Shown here: positions 15,952 through 26,100 of the stretch, in pieces | Layout of the letters: each line of letters opens with the position of its first letter | Numbering within the stretch: the first letter of the stretch is position 1 | Made by a program: the position numbers and the translations under genes | DNA from: Streptomyces phaeochromogenes | GTDB lineage: Bacteria > Actinomycetota > Actinomycetes > Streptomycetales > Streptomycetaceae | DNA: 64,000 nt | Direction: 5' to 3' | Assembly (NCBI RefSeq): GCF_001418655.1 | Contig: NZ_LIQZ01000087.1 | Location: 1 to 64,000, forward strand | Notes under the pieces: model-generated | The model's input: only the letters and a program-made list of their open reading frames with translations | Database searches by the model: none | Told to the model about the DNA's origin: nothing

Positions 15952-16644
15952 ATGGCGGACGACGAATCCACGCGCGCGGCGCGCCTGCTGGGCGCCCAGG
16001 CGAAGGCCGAACGGCTCTTCGCGGAGATCGAGGAGCGCGGGCTCATCGCGCCGGGACAGGGGGAGCGGGCGGTCAGCGACCGGGTCCGGGACCTGGCGAA
16101 CGAGCTGTTCGGCACGACCCGCCACTGGCACAAGCGGATCGTGCGCTCCGGCCCGAACACACTGAAGCCCTACCGGGAGAATCCCCCGGACCGCGTGATC
16201 GGCGCGGACGACATCGTGTTCGCCGACTTCGGACCGATCTTCGAGGAGTACGAGGCCGACTTCGGGCGCACCTTCGTACTGGGCGACGATCCGGTCAAGC
16301 GGCGGCTGAGGGACGATCTGCCGAGGCTCTTCGCGGCCGGGCGGCGGTTCTTCGAGAGCGAGCCCGACATCACCGGCAAGCGGCTGTACGCCGAGGTCGA
16401 GCGGCTCGCCACCGACGCCGGGTGGGAGCTGGGCGGCTGGCACGCCGGCCACCTGGTCGGCGAGTTCCCGCACGAGTGGATCGACGGCGCTGACGTGGAG
16501 TCGTACATCGCGCCGGGCAACGACACCCCGATGCGGCGCACGGACAAGGCCGGGCGCCGCTGCCACTGGATCCTGGAGATCCATCTCGTCGACCAGGAGC
16601 GCGGGTTCGGCGGCTTCTACGAAGAACTGCTCGACCTGGGCTGA
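15952..16644 (+). CDS. M24-family (methionine aminopeptidase-like) metallohydrolase
   Basis: 230 residues; ATG at 15952. It has the pita-bread fold pattern with metal ligands visible as Asp in IVFADFGP, Asp in YEADFGRTF, His in WHAGHLVGEFPHEW and Glu in ILEIHL. It is shorter than Xaa-Pro peptidases, which have an extra N-terminal domain, and the N-terminus here is a helical stretch (RAARLLGAQAKAERLFAEIEE). It may be a peptidase or a creatinase-like hydrolase; the substrate is unknown. It is divergent from the mod operon and converges on the GH43-like gene. Confidence 0.82.
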   Translation: MADDESTRAARLLGAQAKAERLFAEIEERGLIAPGQGERAVSDRVRDLANELFGTTRHWHKRIVRSGPNTLKPYRENPPDRVIGADDIVFADFGPIFEEYEADFGRTFVLGDDPVKRRLRDDLPRLFAAGRRFFESEPDITGKRLYAEVERLATDAGWELGGWHAGHLVGEFPHEWIDGADVESYIAPGNDTPMRRTDKAGRRCHWILEIHLVDQERGFGGFYEELLDLG

Positions 16645-16711
16645 TCCGTCATGCCAGCGACGCCGCGGGGTTCCCGCGCCTCGGCCCGTCGAATTCGGAC
16701 GCCGCGCGGTG

Positions 16712-17731
16712 TCAGCCGCCGCCGTCGAGGTCGGCGCGTCGACGGAGCACCCGTAGCTCGTGGCCGCTGAGTTCCATCTCGTACAGCTTGCCCCGTGCGT
16801 TCTCGAAGGGGCGGTGGAGGATCATCATCAGCCGGCCGTCGAAGGTGTGGAAGAGCATGCCGTGGCCGCTGTCCTCGCGGACCAGCGGCCGGTGCTGCTG
16901 CCACGGCCCGGTGATGCTGCCGGACCTGGAGGTCGCGTAGGTCTGCACATAGCCGCCGCTGATGGACCCGTCCTGGCCGACCACGTTCTTCTCGTACGTC
17001 GACCACAGCATGAGCAGGGACCCGTCGGGGGTGCGGTGGAGCTGGGGGCCGTCGGTGACGTAGGGCGGGAGCTGGTTCGGCAGGCCGGCGGGGATCTGCT
17101 CGGTGATCCAGGACGCGTCCGAGGCCTTGAACAGGAGGACCGGGTCGCCGATCGTCCGGGTCAGGTCCGGGGCCAGCCGGATCGCCTCCATGGTTCCGTC
17201 GATGGTCTGCAGCCACTCGTGCGCGTACACCATCCAGGGTTGTCCGGACGGGTCGACGTGGAGCGTGCCGTCGAGGGTCATGAGGTTCTCTGGCGGGGTG
17301 GGGCGTGCGGGGTCGACGACGGTGAAGGGGCCCAGCAGCGAGTCGGAGACGGCCGTGATCGTGCCGCGCATGTAGGCCGGGATCTGGAACGGCACACCCC
17401 ACTGGTTGGGCGGAGGCACCGGAATCGACCGGTCCTGGTTGTGCAGCGTGGTGAACAGGTAGTACCTGCCGCCCCATTCGTGCACTTCCGGCGCCCAGCC
17501 GCCGTCGGTCGCCCAGAGTTCCCGCTGCTCGGCGGCCAGGAAGACCACGACGGGACGTGTCCAGTCGCGCAGGTCGTCGCTGCGGTAGACCATCGTGCCG
17601 GTGCCGTCCACGCCCGATACGGAAGGGTCGTTGGACGTGTAGAGGTGGTAGGCGCGCGTCTTCGTGTCGGCGACGACGAAGGGGTCGTGCAGCGGCATGT
17701 CGGGAAGGCGCATCAGTTCGCTCTCGGCCAC
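16712..17731 (-). CDS. Glycoside hydrolase family 43-like protein
   Basis: 339 residues with no signal peptide. The five-bladed propeller pattern of GH43/GH32/GH62-type enzymes is suggested by HDPFVV near the start (usual base Asp), RSDDLRDWT, GGWAPEVHEWGGRYYLF (the usual region of the second Asp), a DGTLHVDPSGQPWMVYAHEW block and YVTDGPQLHRTPDGSLLMLW. It would cleave arabinose- or xylose-containing sugars in the cytoplasm. The start is uncertain: GTG at 17731 or ATG at 17713, and neither has a good ribosome site. Confidence 0.8.
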   Translation of the reverse strand: MAESELMRLPDMPLHDPFVVADTKTRAYHLYTSNDPSVSGVDGTGTMVYRSDDLRDWTRPVVVFLAAEQRELWATDGGWAPEVHEWGGRYYLFTTLHNQDRSIPVPPPNQWGVPFQIPAYMRGTITAVSDSLLGPFTVVDPARPTPPENLMTLDGTLHVDPSGQPWMVYAHEWLQTIDGTMEAIRLAPDLTRTIGDPVLLFKASDASWITEQIPAGLPNQLPPYVTDGPQLHRTPDGSLLMLWSTYEKNVVGQDGSISGGYVQTYATSRSGSITGPWQQHRPLVREDSGHGMLFHTFDGRLMMILHRPFENARGKLYEMELSGHELRVLRRRADLDGGG

Positions 17732-17792
17732 GGCCGAAGACTACGTCGACAGGAGCCGAGAGCGGCCGGTTCGCCGGACGGACTCGACGCCG

Positions 17793-18566
17793 TCAGCCGA
17801 GACACACCACGAGCAGGCATATCTGCGACGGCGAGGTCGCGGTCGGCTCGGGGCTCGTCGACTGCGGCGGCTGCGAACTCGGCTCGGTGGCAGAGGGCGT
17901 GGGCGTCTGACTGGGCTGCGCCTCGTTGCGGTCGGAGGGCGTGTCCTCGGGGGCGGGCGAGGTCGGGGACGTCGTCTGCGGCTGAGCGGCCGACTCCGTC
18001 GTCGTACGCGGCGGCGCGGCCGAGTCGGTTCGCAGGTTCGAGGGCGTGCTCTGTGGCGGGGCGGCGGTGCGCTGTCGGCTGGGGCGCTCGGGCGCGGCCG
18101 ATGTGGGGGAGGAGGCGCCGGTGTCCGGCCGTGTCCCGGTCGACGGCGTGTAGGGCGTCGACGGTTCGTCCACGGTGTCCGTACTCGTGCCGGCCGACTC
18201 CGGTGCCGTGGCCGCCTGTGCGCGGTCGCCGGACTGCTGGTTCATCGCGGACACCGTCAGGCCGCCACCGACGAGTGCGACGGCGGTCGCCACGACGGCC
18301 CGGCGCTGGTTCTTCTTCCAGCGGGCCCGCTGGCGACGCCGTGCCGCCCGTCCCTGCGGGGCGGACGGCACGGGTACGAGGTCGTCGCCCGGGTCGGTCC
18401 GCGGGGCCTCCCAGACTGGCGCCGTGCCCGTCGTCGCCGAGGTGGGCGGGGCCGGGACGGTGTGACCGCCGGCGGTGATCGGGGCGATGTCCGGGGCGTA
18501 GGCGCCGCACCCGGGACACACCAGGGCGCCGTTGAGATGCCGGCGGCAGGAGGTGCAGTAGTCCAT
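17793..18566 (-). CDS. Zinc-ribbon membrane protein with Ser/Thr/Pro-rich extracellular tail
   Basis: 257 residues; ATG at 18566. A four-Cys zinc ribbon opens the protein (C4, C7, C17, C20: DYCTSCRRHLNGALVCPGCG). A linker and a strongly basic segment (RAARRRQRARWKKNQRR) precede one membrane helix at about 90-107. The outside part is low-complexity Ser, Thr and Pro and ends QICLLVVCLG. This is the SCO2400-like layout common in Streptomyces; the function is unknown. The tail composition fits a wall-spanning or glycosylated segment. Confidence 0.78.
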   Translation of the reverse strand: MDYCTSCRRHLNGALVCPGCGAYAPDIAPITAGGHTVPAPPTSATTGTAPVWEAPRTDPGDDLVPVPSAPQGRAARRRQRARWKKNQRRAVVATAVALVGGGLTVSAMNQQSGDRAQAATAPESAGTSTDTVDEPSTPYTPSTGTRPDTGASSPTSAAPERPSRQRTAAPPQSTPSNLRTDSAAPPRTTTESAAQPQTTSPTSPAPEDTPSDRNEAQPSQTPTPSATEPSSQPPQSTSPEPTATSPSQICLLVVCLG

Positions 18567-18759
18567 CTGGGGTCTTCCTGGGTTGACGCACCGTCGACCC
18601 TCCGGGCCGCGGCCCGGGCACGTTCGTACGTGGGATCGAGCGGCCTGCAACGCTAACGAGGCTTTCGAGGGACTGTGTGCAGTCTGTGTGAGACTCCTGC
18701 ACGGGTTCTCCGGGGGGTGTGTGGGTTACAGCGGTGTGCTCCGCCCGGCCGGAGCGGGC

Positions 18760-18930
18760 TCACCGGGGACCCTGCTCCGGCTGAACTGCTTCGTGCCCGT
18801 TGAGTGCTTCGGCCATCTGGCGCTGCGTCTGCTCGGCCGCCACGCGGGCTTCCTCCACGACGTCACCGCGCTCACGCACCAGGCTCTCGTAGACCGGCAG
18901 ATGGTCGTTCCGGGTTGAGCTGGGTATCAC
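18760..18930 (-). CDS. 56-residue hypothetical protein
   Basis: GTG at 18930 is preceded by AGAAGGA at good spacing. The peptide starts MIPSSTRNDHLPVYESLV and has a highly charged helical middle (RERGDVVEEARVAAEQTQRQ). It has no signal peptide, Cys or membrane segment. The NDHLPVYE-LV-ERGDVV-EAR pattern is one I associate with small conserved Streptomyces proteins. That recollection, the ribosome site and the codon use (third-position GC) are the support. The role is unknown. Confidence 0.6.
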   Translation of the reverse strand: MIPSSTRNDHLPVYESLVRERGDVVEEARVAAEQTQRQMAEALNGHEAVQPEQGPR

Positions 18931-19285
18931 AGGGCTGGTCCTTCTTCGTGTCGTACCCGGGTGAACGAGCGGTGTCGATGGAGCCATTCAACCGGCCGGA
19001 CTGAGATTCGCACGCAATTATGCCCGCCAATTGGTGAGGCAATCCCATGGCCCGGCCCGGTGGACAAATCGCGGTGGGCGGAACGCAATTGAGGAGAACG
19101 CGAAACAATTCTGTGCCCGTGGTGAAAACATTCTGCGGTGGTCCATTCCGCGTGTGCCGCCTCTGACGTGTCTGCCGCCTCTACCGCGTGTACCTGACGC
19201 GCCCCGGTGGCGGTGAGGGAGGCGCCACCGGGAAGTACCGGCGCGCACGCGGGCGTACGGCGGCACACCGGTAGGCGGCGGGCCA
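18931..19285. other. Intergenic stretch with lower GC and a hairpin
   Basis: No gene is visible in 355 bases. Bases 19000-19150 are less GC-rich than the surroundings. CCCGGTGGCG (19203-19212) and CGCCACCGGG (19223-19232) form a perfect 10-bp inverted repeat with a 10-nt loop, 54 bases before the ABC exporter start. It may be a leader hairpin or a terminator of incoming transcription. Confidence 0.45.
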
Positions 19286-21217
19286 ATGGCTGAGAAAAAC
19301 GCTTGGACTCCGGGGGTTCCGGCGCGGGACGATTTGGTTCCAGTCGGCACACAACACCACAGGGTTGGAATGGGATCGCCCGAATCGCGAGAGGTTCCGC
19401 GGAGCAAGGGGTCGGTGCTCCTTGCACTCCGATACTACGGACGGGAGTTGGCCCGGCTCAGATGGCTGACGGCACCCGCGATGCTGCTGCCCGCACTGGG
19501 CAACATCGGCATCAACTACATCGCGCCGCTGATCGTCGCGAAGCTCGTCGGCCGCATCGCCGGTGACGCAGGTATCGACCTCGGCTCGACGCTGCCGTAC
19601 GTTCTCGGCTTCGCCGGTGTCCTGCTGCTCGCGGAAATACTGTGGCGCATCGGCCTGCACTGTCTGAACCGCCTTGCCGCCCGCGGTATTGAGCGGCTGT
19701 ACGTGGTCGGCATGGACGAGTTGTTCGCCAAGGACGCGGCGTTCTTCCACGACAACTTCGCCGGGGCGCTGACCAAGCGGGTGCTGAGCTTCGCGTCCCG
19801 CTTCGAGGAGTTCGTCGACACACTGACGTTCCAGGTCGTGGGCAGTCTCGTGCCGCTCGTGTTCGGGTCGGTGGTGCTGTGGCGCTATGAACCGCTGCTC
19901 GTCGTCGGCCTGTTGACGATGATCGCGTTCACGGCGCTGATCGTGGTGCCCCTCATCCGCCGCCGTCAGGTGCTCGTCGACAAGCGCGAGGAAGCGATCG
20001 CCAGGGTGGCGGGCCATGTCGCCGACAGCCTGATGAACATGGACACGGTCCGGGCGTTCGCGGCCGAGGAACGTGAGGCCGCCGAGCACCGCTCCCGCGT
20101 CGCGCAGTCGCGACGGCTCACGCTGCGGTCGTGGGACTACGGCAACCTGCGCATCGACACGCTGGTCGCGCCGATGTCCGTACTGACCAACGCGCTGGGC
20201 CTGCTGCTCGCGGTCGCGCTCGGCGGGGGCAGCCTCGGCGTGGAGGCGGTCGTGGTCGCGTTCACGTATTACACGAACGCGACGCGGATCATGTTCGAGT
20301 TCAACCAGATCTACCGTCGCCTGGAGAGCTCGATGACGGAGGCCTCGCAGTTCACCGAACTGCTCCTTGCGCCGCCCACCGTGCTCGACCCGCCGTCGCC
20401 GGCGCCGCTGCCCGGGGCCGCCGACGTCCGCTTCGAGCAGGTGACCTTCGCCCACGGGGGTGGGCGGCCCCTCTTCGAGGACCTGGACCTGGCCGTGCCC
20501 AGCGGGACGAAGATCGGCCTCGTCGGACGGTCCGGCGGCGGCAAGACCACGCTCACCCGGCTGCTGCTGCGGATGACGGACATCGAGGCGGGCCGGATCC
20601 TGATCGGGGGCCAGGACATCAGCAGGCTGCGCCAGGCCGACCTGCGCGGTCTGATCGCCTATGTGCCGCAGGACCCGGCGATGTTCCACCGCACACTGCG
20701 GGAGAACATCGCGTTCGCCCGGCCGGACGCCACCGACGCCGAGATCCGCCGGGCGGCCGAGGCGGCGCACGTCGCCGAGTTCGCCGACGCGCTGCCGGAC
20801 GGCTTCGACACGATGGTCGGCGAGCGCGGCGTGAAGCTGTCCGGCGGACAGCGCCAGCGGGTCGCTCTCGCGAGGGCGATCCTGCGCGACGCGCCGATCC
20901 TGCTGCTCGACGAGGCCACCAGCGCGCTGGACTCCGAGAGCGAGATCCTCGTCCAGGAGGCGCTGTGGCGGCTCATGGAGGGACGGACGGCACTCGTGGT
21001 GGCGCACCGGCTGAGCACGGTCGCCACCATGGACCGGCTCGTCGTCCTCGACCGCGGACGCATCATCGAACAGGGCACACACCAGGAACTGCTCGCCTCG
21101 GAGGGCGCCTACGCGAAGCTCTGGCAGCACCAGTCGGGCGGCTTCCTCGACGAGGACGCCATCGACCCCGCCGACGACCCCCTCGACGGCAGCCCCGCCC
21201 GGGCCGACCTGCTCTGA
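19286..21217 (+). CDS. ABC exporter, fused membrane and ATPase domains
   Basis: 643 residues. The N-terminal 45 residues are polar, and a later in-frame ATG at 19370 is possible. A six-helix exporter domain spans about 60-340 and the ATPase about 375-610. The ATPase has Walker A GRSGGGKTT, Q-loop YVPQDPAMF, signature [14 protein letters not shown], Walker B ILLLDEATSALD and H-loop VVAHRLS, all intact, so it works as a homodimer. The substrate is unknown; no partner gene is adjacent. The stop lies inside a three-copy tandem repeat (21211-21280). Confidence 0.88.
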   Translation: MAEKNAWTPGVPARDDLVPVGTQHHRVGMGSPESREVPRSKGSVLLALRYYGRELARLRWLTAPAMLLPALGNIGINYIAPLIVAKLVGRIAGDAGIDLGSTLPYVLGFAGVLLLAEILWRIGLHCLNRLAARGIERLYVVGMDELFAKDAAFFHDNFAGALTKRVLSFASRFEEFVDTLTFQVVGSLVPLVFGSVVLWRYEPLLVVGLLTMIAFTALIVVPLIRRRQVLVDKREEAIARVAGHVADSLMNMDTVRAFAAEEREAAEHRSRVAQSRRLTLRSWDYGNLRIDTLVAPMSVLTNALGLLLAVALGGGSLGVEAVVVAFTYYTNATRIMFEFNQIYRRLESSMTEASQFTELLLAPPTVLDPPSPAPLPGAADVRFEQVTFAHGGGRPLFEDLDLAVPSGTKIGLVGRSGGGKTTLTRLLLRMTDIEAGRILIGGQDISRLRQADLRGLIAYVPQDPAMFHRTLRENIAFARPDATDAEIRRAAEAAHVAEFADALPDGFDTMVGERGVKLSGGQRQRVALARAILRDAPILLLDEATSALDSESEILVQEALWRLMEGRTALVVAHRLSTVATMDRLVVLDRGRIIEQGTHQELLASEGAYAKLWQHQSGGFLDEDAIDPADDPLDGSPARADLL

Positions 21218-21280
21218 ACGTGATGTGGTCGGATGCTCTGAATACGAGCCGGTCGGTGCTCTGAAGGCGTGCCGGTCGGG
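21211..21280. repeat. Three imperfect tandem repeats of 23-24 bp across a stop codon
   Basis: Units start GCTCTGAA at 21211, 21235 and 21258 and end in (G)GTCGG-type sequence. The first unit contains the stop codon of the ABC exporter, so each copy repeats the end of the gene. It looks like local slippage or duplication. Confidence 0.7.
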
Positions 21281-21282
21281 CG

Positions 21283-21714
21283 TCAGGCGGCGAAGACCTG
21301 GGAGTCGTCGGCGAACGCCTTGAACTCCAGGGCGTTGCCGGCCGGGTCGAGGAGGAACATCGTCCACTGCTCGCCGGTCTGCCCCCGGAAGCGGACGTAG
21401 GGCTCGATGACGAACTCTGCGTCCGCCGCGCGCAGCCGGTCCGCCAGCTGCTGGAACGCGGGGACCGTGAGGATCAGCCCGAAGTGCGGCACGGGTACGT
21501 CGTGGCCGTCGACCGGGTTGTGTATCCGCTGGGCACGCTCCGGCGCGAGGTGCGTGACGAACTGGTGGCCGTGCAGGTTCCAGTCCACCCAGGTGCCCGA
21601 GCTGCGGCCCTGCTCCAGGCCCAGCACCTCGCCGTAGAAACGGCGGGCGGCCGTCAGGTCGTCGACCGGCATGGCCAGATGGAAGCGCGGGACCGGGGAG
21701 TCGAGAACGGTCAT
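21283..21714 (-). CDS. VOC-superfamily (glyoxalase/dioxygenase-like) protein
   Basis: 143 residues; ATG at 21714 with AGGAGA upstream. There are two beta-alpha-beta-beta-beta units. Likely metal ligands are His in RFHLAMP, His in VPHFGLIL and Glu in NALEFKAF. The pattern DWNLHGHQFVTHL and the closing LLDPAGNALEFK are typical of small VOC dioxygenase- or resistance-like proteins. The substrate is unknown. It is convergent with the ABC exporter and divergent from the SDR. Confidence 0.85.
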   Translation of the reverse strand: MTVLDSPVPRFHLAMPVDDLTAARRFYGEVLGLEQGRSSGTWVDWNLHGHQFVTHLAPERAQRIHNPVDGHDVPVPHFGLILTVPAFQQLADRLRAADAEFVIEPYVRFRGQTGEQWTMFLLDPAGNALEFKAFADDSQVFAA

Positions 21715-21984
21715 GGACGTCTCCTGCCTCTCAGCGACGCGGGTCCGGCCCGCGCCTTCGAAGATTGTCCAGGGTCTCGTCAACGGCCCGGCTGCGGATG
21801 GGCAGCCGTATCGGTCGCCTGGATGACGCCTGGACGAGCAGCCGTGTCGCCTGCCTGTAGGCGGCTGACGGCATCTGTCGGTGATCTGTCGGAGGCCGTC
21901 GGGATCTTGGGGATGTGGGTGACGGGCCGTGAACGTACGGCCCGTCCGCCACCGCCAGATCGTCCCGAGCGCAAGGAGCGTGCC

Positions 21985-22935
21985 ATGTTGTCCGCAGTCC
22001 AGTCCCGACCGTGGTCCGTTCACCGGCTGCCGCGTGCCGACGGCAAGACCTTCCTGGTCACCGGCGGCAACGCGGGCATCGGGTACTTCGTCGCCGAGCA
22101 GCTCGCCGGCACCGGCGCCACGGTGGTGCTCGGCAGCCGCGACGCGGCCAGGGCCGAAGCGGCCATGGTCTCCATCCGCTCCCGCGTCCCCGACGCGCGC
22201 GTACGTCGGCTGAGGCTGGACCTCGCCGACCTGTCCTCACTGCGGGCCTGTGTGGACGCCCTGGAGGTGGACCGCCTGGACGCGGTGGTCCACAACGCGG
22301 GGGTCCTGATCGAAGAGCCGGAGCGCCGGGAGACCGCGGACGGCAATGAGTGGATGTTCGGCATCAACCACCTCGGGCACTTCGCGCTGACAGGATGGCT
22401 CGCGCCCCTGCTGGAGGCCGCGCCCGCCGGCCGTGTCGTCACCACCGGAAGCTTCACGGGCAAGTCCGTGCGGCTGGACCTCTCCGACCTGCAGAGCACC
22501 CGGGACTACCGGCCCAAGCGCACCTACTCCCGCTCCAAACTCGCGCAGATGCTCTTCGGCTTCGAGCTCGACCGCCGGCTGAGGGCCGCCGCGAGCACGG
22601 TGTCGAGCGTGGTGACCCACCCCGGCGGCGCGCTGGACTCCCTGACTCCCGAACGCGCGGACGTGCACCGGCGCACCACCGGCGAACGGCTGCGCGGCCT
22701 GCCCGCGGGTCTGCTCGTCCAGGGCAAGGAGCACGCGGCCTGGCCTGCGGTACGGGCCGTTCTCGACCCGTCCGTGAGCGGCGGGCAGCTGTGGGGACCC
22801 CGGGTGCTCGGCCTGCGAGGCGCGCCCGGACTCGAACCGGTCGGCGACCGGCTGGCCGACCGGGACACCGCGGCACGACTGTGGGAGGCCAGCCGCGACC
22901 TGACCGGGATCGATCCGACCTTCGGGCCCGCGTGA
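21985..22935 (+). CDS. Short-chain dehydrogenase/reductase
   Basis: 316 residues; ATG at 21985 with AAGGAG upstream. Rossmann features are the NAD(P) site TGGNAGIG, the LDLADL acidic turn, HNAG in VVHNAGVL, and catalytic Ser (TTGSF) with YSRSK as the Tyr-x3-Lys. It resembles retinol dehydrogenase/protochlorophyllide reductase-like SDRs. GSRDAAR after the second strand suggests NADPH. The substrate is unknown. It precedes pyruvate carboxylase by 200 bases but probably has its own transcript. Confidence 0.88.
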   Translation: MLSAVQSRPWSVHRLPRADGKTFLVTGGNAGIGYFVAEQLAGTGATVVLGSRDAARAEAAMVSIRSRVPDARVRRLRLDLADLSSLRACVDALEVDRLDAVVHNAGVLIEEPERRETADGNEWMFGINHLGHFALTGWLAPLLEAAPAGRVVTTGSFTGKSVRLDLSDLQSTRDYRPKRTYSRSKLAQMLFGFELDRRLRAAASTVSSVVTHPGGALDSLTPERADVHRRTTGERLRGLPAGLLVQGKEHAAWPAVRAVLDPSVSGGQLWGPRVLGLRGAPGLEPVGDRLADRDTAARLWEASRDLTGIDPTFGPA

Positions 22936-23138
22936 CTGTGCACCCCGTATCTGGGTAGCCGCCCGACCGCTCAAGAAGTTGACCGGTGGCCCGCTGTGCC
23001 ACTCACCGGGCGTCCTGCCCGGGTATCCGGCTGCTCCGGCGGCCGGAGGCATCCGGACGAGTGGCCCGGCTCACATGGCGCGGGGCGGGCGGGGCCGACA
23101 CGATGGTGCGCGTCACCGGGCAGGCTGAAGGGATCCAA

Positions 23139-26100
23139 ATGTTCCGCAAGGTGCTGGTCGCCAACCGTGGTGAGATCGCTATTCGTGCGTTCCGTGCCGG
23201 CTTTGAGCTGGGCGCGCGAACCGTGGCCGTCTTCCCGCACGAGGATCGCAATTCACTGCACCGGCTGAAGGCGGACGAGGCTTATGAGATCGGGCAGCCG
23301 GGACACCCGGTCCGGGCCTACCTCTCCGTCGAGGAGATCGTCCGCGCGGCGCAGCGCGCGGGAGCGGACGCGGTCTACCCGGGATACGGGTTCCTCTCGG
23401 AGAACCCCGACCTGGCGCGCGCCTGCGAGGAGGCCGGCATCACCTTCGTCGGCCCGAGCGCGGACACGCTGGAGCTGACCGGCAACAAGGCGCGCGCGGT
23501 GGCCGCCGCCCGCGCGGCAGGCGTGCCGGTGCTCGGCTCCTCCGCCCCCTCCAACGACGTGGACGAACTCGTCCGCGCCGCCGAGGACATCGGCTTCCCG
23601 GTGTTCGTCAAGGCCGTCGCGGGCGGTGGCGGGCGTGGCATGCGGCGGGTCGAGGAGCCCGCCCAGCTGCGCGAGTCCATCGAGGCGGCGTCCCGCGAGG
23701 CGGCGTCCGCGTTCGGCGACTCCACGGTCTTCCTGGAGAAGGCCGTCGTCGAACCCCGCCACATCGAGGTGCAGATCCTCGCGGACGGGGAGGGCAATGT
23801 CATCCACCTCTTCGAGCGCGACTGTTCGGTGCAGCGCCGCCACCAGAAGGTGATCGAGCTCGCCCCCGCGCCGAACCTCGACCCCGAGCTGCGCGACCGG
23901 ATCTGCGCCGACGCCGTACGGTTCGCCCGGGAGATCGGCTACCGCAACGCGGGCACCGTGGAGTTCCTGCTCGACCGCGAGGGCAACTACCACTTCATCG
24001 AGATGAACCCGCGCATCCAGGTCGAGCACACGGTGACCGAGGAGGTCACCGACGTCGACCTCGTGCAGTCGCAGCTGCGCATCGCCTCCGGCCAGACCCT
24101 GGCCGACCTCGGGCTCTCCCAGGAGACCGTCACCCTGCACGGCGCCGCACTCCAGTGCCGTATCACCACCGAGGACCCGGCCAACGGCTTCCGCCCCGAC
24201 ACCGGGAAGATCAGCGCCTACCGCTCGCCCGGCGGTTCGGGCATCCGGCTGGACGGCGGCACCACCCACGCCGGTACGGACATCAGCGCGCACTTCGACT
24301 CGATGCTGGTCAAACTCACCTGCCGGGGACGCGACTTCAACACCGCGATCGGCCGCGCCCGCCGTGCCGTGGCCGAGTTCCGCATCCGCGGTGTGGCCAC
24401 CAACATCCCCTTCCTGCAAGCGGTGCTGGACGACCCGGACTTCCGGGCCGGCCAGGTCACGACGTCGTTCATCGAGAAGCGTCCGCACCTCCTCACGGCC
24501 CGTCACTCCGCCGACCGCGGTACGAAGCTGCTCACCTACCTCGCCGACGTCACGGTGAACAAGCCGCACGGCGAACGGCCCGAGCTGAGCGACCCCGTCA
24601 CCAAGGTGCCGCCCGTGTCGGCCACGGAGCCGCCTGCCGGGTCCCGGCAGCGGCTCGTCGAACTCGGCCCCGAGGGATTCGCCCGGTGGCTGCGCGAGTC
24701 ACCGGCCATCGGCGTCACCGACACCACGTTCCGCGACGCCCACCAGTCGCTGCTCGCCACCCGGGTGCGTACCAAGGACATGCTCGCCGTCGCGCCCGTC
24801 GTGGCGCGGACCCTGCCCGAGCTGCTGTCCCTGGAGTGCTGGGGCGGCGCCACCTACGACGTCGCGCTGCGCTTCCTCGCCGAGGACCCCTGGGAACGCC
24901 TGGCCGCGCTCCGCGAGGCCGTGCCGAACATCTGTCTGCAGATGCTGCTGCGTGGCCGCAACACCGTGGGCTACACGCCGTACCCGACCGAGGTGACCGA
25001 CGCCTTCGTGCAGGAGGCCGCGGCGACCGGTATCGACATCTTCCGGATCTTCGACGCGCTGAACGACGTCGGGCAGATGCGCCCCGCCATCGACGCCGTA
25101 CGGGAGACGGGAACGGCGATCGCCGAGGTCGCCCTCTGCTACACCTCCGACCTGTCCGACCCGTCCGAGCGGCTCTACACGCTGGACTACTACCTCCGCC
25201 TCGCCGAGCAGATCGTCGAGGCAGGGGCTCACGTCCTGGCCGTCAAGGACATGGCGGGCCTGCTGCGCGCTCCGGCCGCCGCGACCCTCGTATCGGCGCT
25301 GCGCCGCGAGTTCGACCTGCCGGTGCACATCCACACCCACGACACCGCGGGCGGTCAGCTCGCCACCTACCTCGCCGCGATCCAGGCCGGCGCGGACGCG
25401 GTCGACGGCGCGGTGGCCTCGATGGCGGGCACCACCTCGCAGCCCTCGCTGTCGGGCATCGTCGCCGCGACCGACTACACCGAGCGGTCCACCGGGCTGA
25501 GTCTCCAGGCCGTGGGCGACCTGGAGCCGTACTGGGAGAGCGTCCGCAAGATCTACGCGCCCTTCGAGGCGGGGCTTGCCGCGCCGACCGGGCGGGTCTA
25601 CCACCACGAGATCCCCGGCGGGCAGCTCTCCAACCTGCGCACCCAGGCGGTCGCGCTCGGCCTCGGCGACCGCTTCGAGGAGATCGAGGCGATGTACGCA
25701 GCCGCCGACCGCATCCTCGGCCATCTGGTGAAGGTGACCCCGTCCTCGAAGGTGGTCGGTGACCTCGCGCTCCACCTGGTGGGCGCCGGCGTCTCACCGG
25801 CGGACTTCGAGGCGACCCCGAACAGGTTCGACATCCCCGACTCCGTCATCGGCTTCCTCCGCGGCGAGCTGGGCAACCCGCCCGGCGGCTGGCCCGAGCC
25901 GTTCCGCACCAAGGCACTTGAGGGCCGCGCCGCCCCCAAGCCGGTCGAGGAACTGACCGCGGACGACCGCGAGGGGCTGGTGAAGGAGCGCCGCGCGACA
26001 CTCAACCGGCTGCTGTTCCCCGGCCCGACGCGCGAGTTCGAGACACACCGTCAGACCTATGGCGACACCAGCGTGCTGGACAGCAAGCACTTCTTCTACG

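Noticed and set aside
19181-21367. A 728-codon minus-strand frame opposite the ABC exporter
   Set aside because: The exporter on the plus strand has every ABC motif; the antisense protein is compositionally biased and motif-free.
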